Of a DNA stretch of 23,637 nucleotides, positions 23,548 to 23,637 are shown in pieces. A program made the translations under genes and the position numbers. Below the pieces are notes generated by a model. That model was not told where the DNA came from. It made no database searches and worked only from the letters and a program-made list of their open reading frames with translations. Source of the stretch: Dethiosulfatibacter sp. GTDB lineage: Bacteria > Bacillota_A > Clostridia > Tissierellales > Dethiosulfatibacteraceae. Numbering within the stretch: position 1 is the first letter of the stretch; every line of letters starts with the position of its first letter. The stretch is taken from NCBI GenBank assembly GCA_019084435.1, contig JAHRFV010000189.1:1-23637 (forward strand), in the 5' to 3' direction.

Positions 23548-23637
23548 TGACTGAGAACACGCTGATAAAGACCCTTCAAGAGACAATTGAATTGCAGAAC
23601 AAGACCATAGAAGGTCTGAGAGAAGAACTGAAAAAGG
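23548..23637 (+). CDS. tnpC: IS66 transposase TnpC, N-terminal 30 residues
   Basis: Only the first 30 codons are in the window. They are rich in Leu, Glu and Lys with heptad-like spacing (LIKTLQETIELQNKTIEGL), as in the coiled-coil N-terminus of IS66 transposases. The position behind tnpA and tnpB supports the call. The zinc-binding and DDE catalytic regions lie outside the window. An AGAAAGG site precedes ATG 23548. Intactness cannot be judged. Confidence 0.75.

Larger units (their letters stand above)
22598..23637 (+). mobile_element. IS66-family insertion sequence, left part (right end outside the window)
   Basis: The element begins at or near 22598 with GTAAGCGCACA, the GTAAGCG type of terminus found in IS66 elements, and carries tnpA, tnpB and the start of tnpC in order. 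By eye, its coding part is richer in G+C than the flanking genes, which supports recent arrival. The right end and the target duplication are not visible. Between the left end and tnpA is a perfect 9-bp hairpin (GCAACACTT 22660-22668 with AAGTGTTGC 22682-22690). An outer TGAGAC/GTCTCA pair brings the fold up to the AGGAGGG ribosome site of tnpA. Confidence 0.85.

Overview
The window looks like a low-GC Gram-positive anaerobe, most likely Clostridia (Bacillota). The evidence is AT-rich DNA with strong AGGAGG-type ribosome sites, S-layer homology (SLH) surface proteins, a fused RmlC-RmlD protein, and IS3 and IS66 elements. The species cannot be named from the sequence.

Region 1 (1-11573) is a surface-polysaccharide cluster, all on the + strand. 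It opens with the tail of a DegT-family sugar aminotransferase, followed by a left-handed beta-helix acyltransferase and a MaoC/PhaJ-type hydratase. Next come a GT61-like glycosyltransferase, a Wzx-type flippase, and the full dTDP-L-rhamnose pathway (rmlA, an rmlC-rmlD fusion, rmlB). After an internal terminator come UDP-glucuronate 4-epimerase and UDP-glucose 6-dehydrogenase, which together give UDP-GlcA and UDP-GalA. Three stretches that appear empty hold decayed genes: a GNAT-type acetyltransferase remnant (256-534), an rmlA remnant joined by deletion to an rmlB tail (1659-2394), and an SDR/FabG-like remnant (5330-5798). The cluster has therefore been remodelled and has lost genes.

Region 2 (11574-14852) is a plastic accessory segment. 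It has a 39-bp tandem repeat with a GTGCC-N-GGCAC palindrome, then an array of imperfect repeats that carry TTGACA, then a terminator. A truncated pRiA4b ORF-3-like gene, a small inverted-repeat element and an IS3-family orfB without orfA follow. The segment ends with a complete gene that joins a DUF6933-like domain to a pRiA4b ORF-3-like domain.

Region 3 (14853-22542) holds two large secreted SLH proteins, each with its own promoter and terminator. The first has SLH domains at its N-terminus, then a beta-rich region, GLUG-type repeats and MBG-type domains. The second is a subtilisin-like protease with a PA insert, YDG/MBG-type domains, a Gly-rich linker and C-terminal SLH domains. A good match to a Fur-type box lies just upstream of the protease promoter. 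SLH domains bind secondary cell-wall polysaccharide, so these proteins may sit on glycans made with sugars from Region 1; that link is inference.

Region 4 (22598-end) is the left part of an IS66-family element (tnpA, tnpB, start of tnpC). Its first bases abut the terminator behind the protease, and it has its own terminator and promoter between tnpB and tnpC.
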